Shown piece after piece: positions 63,124 to 64,000 of a DNA stretch of 64,000 bases. The stretch is from a virus, in IMG/VR virus record IMGVR_UViG_3300042385_001265, positions 104,636-168,635 of that record, one strand, 5' to 3'. Position 1 is the first letter of the stretch. Every line of letters begins with the position of its first letter. Made by a program: the position numbers and the translations under genes. Below the pieces are notes generated by a model. That model was not told where the DNA came from. It saw only the letters and a list, made by a program, of their open reading frames with translations, and made no database searches.

Positions 63124-64000
63124 ATGGTTATAGTAGAGTCACAAACTGAAGTAACGGAGTTTTTAAATTTATGGAATACTAAGACATCCATAATCATTCC
63201 AATATGGTCTGATTTGGAAAAGCATCCTATACATAACAAATTATCATTTCTATATGTTAGATTTGATGATAAGGACTTTATTGTACCATTTAACCATATT
63301 GATTGTAAGACTCCTACGATTGATTTGACTACTTCTAAGGAAGCAAAATGGGTAATCAACAAAAAGGGATTACTTCAATGTAATTTGGGTTTACAAAACC
63401 TAAATGATTTACAATCTGATGCATTTTTTCAACACAATAAATTATATCCGATAGGTTTTGAGGACCAACCATTTATAACTCACTATACCCGAAGAGGTAT
63501 ACGAGATAATTTGGGCAAGATAGCACCTATTATGAAATGGGGTGAGTATCTTAGAGTGATATCTTCTACTTTTACTATTGGTATAGAGAATGATTGGGTT
63601 GGAGATTCGATGATTCCCCTTCTTTCAGATATAGAACATTTTGGTGTTCGGGTCGATAGGGAAAAATTTCTTGATAGATGGCCTCAAGCTTCTAAACATT
63701 TACACAACGATATCGTTTACACCCAATACAACCCATACACCATTACATCCCGTCCATCCAACCGATTTGGTGGAATCAACTTCTCTGCCCTAAACAAATC
63801 CGATGGTACGAGAGAGGTGTTTATCCCAAAACCAAACCACATATTCCTACAAATGGATTATGATGCGTATCATCCACGTATTATTGGTAAGTTGATTGGT
63901 TACGAATTACCCAAAACATCCGTACACCAATGGTTAGCTGACCAATATGGTTGTGAGTATGGTGAGGGTAAAGGAATTACGTTCCAATTACTATATGGTG
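63124..64000 (+). CDS. family A DNA polymerase, 5' part (runs off the window)
   Basis: The first 292 residues of a polymerase; the reading frame is open to the window end. SMIPLLSDIEHFGVRVDREK is the family A palm entry (IPLLxxIExxGVxVD). TSRPSNRFGGINFSALN parallels the template-binding TxxGRLSSxxPNxQN region. Motif A is DYDAYHPRIIGKLIG (D245 as the catalytic Asp), and motif B is K283-x3-F287-x3-Y291-G292. The N-terminal 155 residues have no visible 3'-5' exonuclease motifs. The usual motif A DYSQIE is DYDAYH here, and the usual motif B Arg is Tyr279. It is the only replication gene in the window. The start at ATG 63124 follows the stop of the glycosyltransferase and a host-type promoter. Confidence 0.85.
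   Translation, partial: MVIVESQTEVTEFLNLWNTKTSIIIPIWSDLEKHPIHNKLSFLYVRFDDKDFIVPFNHIDCKTPTIDLTTSKEAKWVINKKGLLQCNLGLQNLNDLQSDAFFQHNKLYPIGFEDQPFITHYTRRGIRDNLGKIAPIMKWGEYLRVISSTFTIGIENDWVGDSMIPLLSDIEHFGVRVDREKFLDRWPQASKHLHNDIVYTQYNPYTITSRPSNRFGGINFSALNKSDGTREVFIPKPNHIFLQMDYDAYHPRIIGKLIGYELPKTSVHQWLADQYGCEYGEGKGITFQLLYG

Noticed and set aside
1-64000. tRNA genes, integrase or attachment sites
   Set aside because: No tRNA-like cloverleaf, integrase motif or att-like direct repeat was recognised; short gaps between genes hold only promoters and terminators.

Overview
The window is a 64-kb piece of a large tailed phage genome, a contractile-tailed myovirus of the T4-like morphogenesis type. Every supported gene lies on the + strand. 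The capsid, neck, sheath, tube and baseplate proteins are recognisable as distant T4 relatives (gp22/23, 13/14/15, 18/19, 26, 48/54, 53, hub). The DNA is AT-rich, starts have A-rich upstream context rather than Shine-Dalgarno sites, and two promoters match the Bacteroidota sigma-ABfr consensus TTTG-N20-TAnnTTTG. The host is therefore most likely a Bacteroidota bacterium, plausibly an aquatic flavobacterium (inference). Portal, prohead protease and terminase are not in the window and probably lie outside it.

Layout. 1-3.3 kb: a small unknown protein, acidic prohead scaffold, gp23-type major capsid protein. 3.3-4.8 kb: a cassette with a zinc ribbon and two DUF2589-like proteins, bracketed by nearly identical terminators. 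4.9-11.5 kb: a first fibre/appendage operon with a 2772-independent set of proteins: a nonapeptide beta-solenoid, a 2OG-Fe(II) oxygenase and a collagen-like protein with a jelly-roll-like end. 11.6-15.0 kb: neck and tail-completion genes (gp13?, gp14, gp15) plus two small paralogous-domain proteins. 15.0-50.1 kb: the adhesion apparatus, including three giant ORFs of 2772, 3994 and 3927 aa, small adaptors, a BspA-type LRR protein and a tail-fibre assembly chaperone. 50.2-62.1 kb: sheath, tube, gp26-like baseplate chaperone with a candidate frameshift extension, tape measure, tube initiator, LysM wedge protein and hub. 62.1-64.0 kb: a family 2 glycosyltransferase and the 5' part of a divergent family A DNA polymerase.

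Regulation. Late transcription units begin with a recurring TATATTTATA-like box, often right after an intrinsic terminator. The last two genes instead carry TTTG-N20-TATATTTG promoters, marking a change from late to host-like (early/middle) control at about 62.1 kb.

The most notable items are: a candidate programmed +1 frameshift at the end of the gp26-like gene; a cupredoxin domain with an intact amicyanin-like C-x2-H-x2-M site inside a collagen-like fibre; a nine-residue N-x-I-G-x-x-F beta-solenoid; proline-free Gly-Thr-Ser repeats whose codons are scrambled; a possible virion-modifying oxygenase; and the late promoter motif itself. All functional calls come from reading the sequence and recalled family knowledge; no database search was possible.
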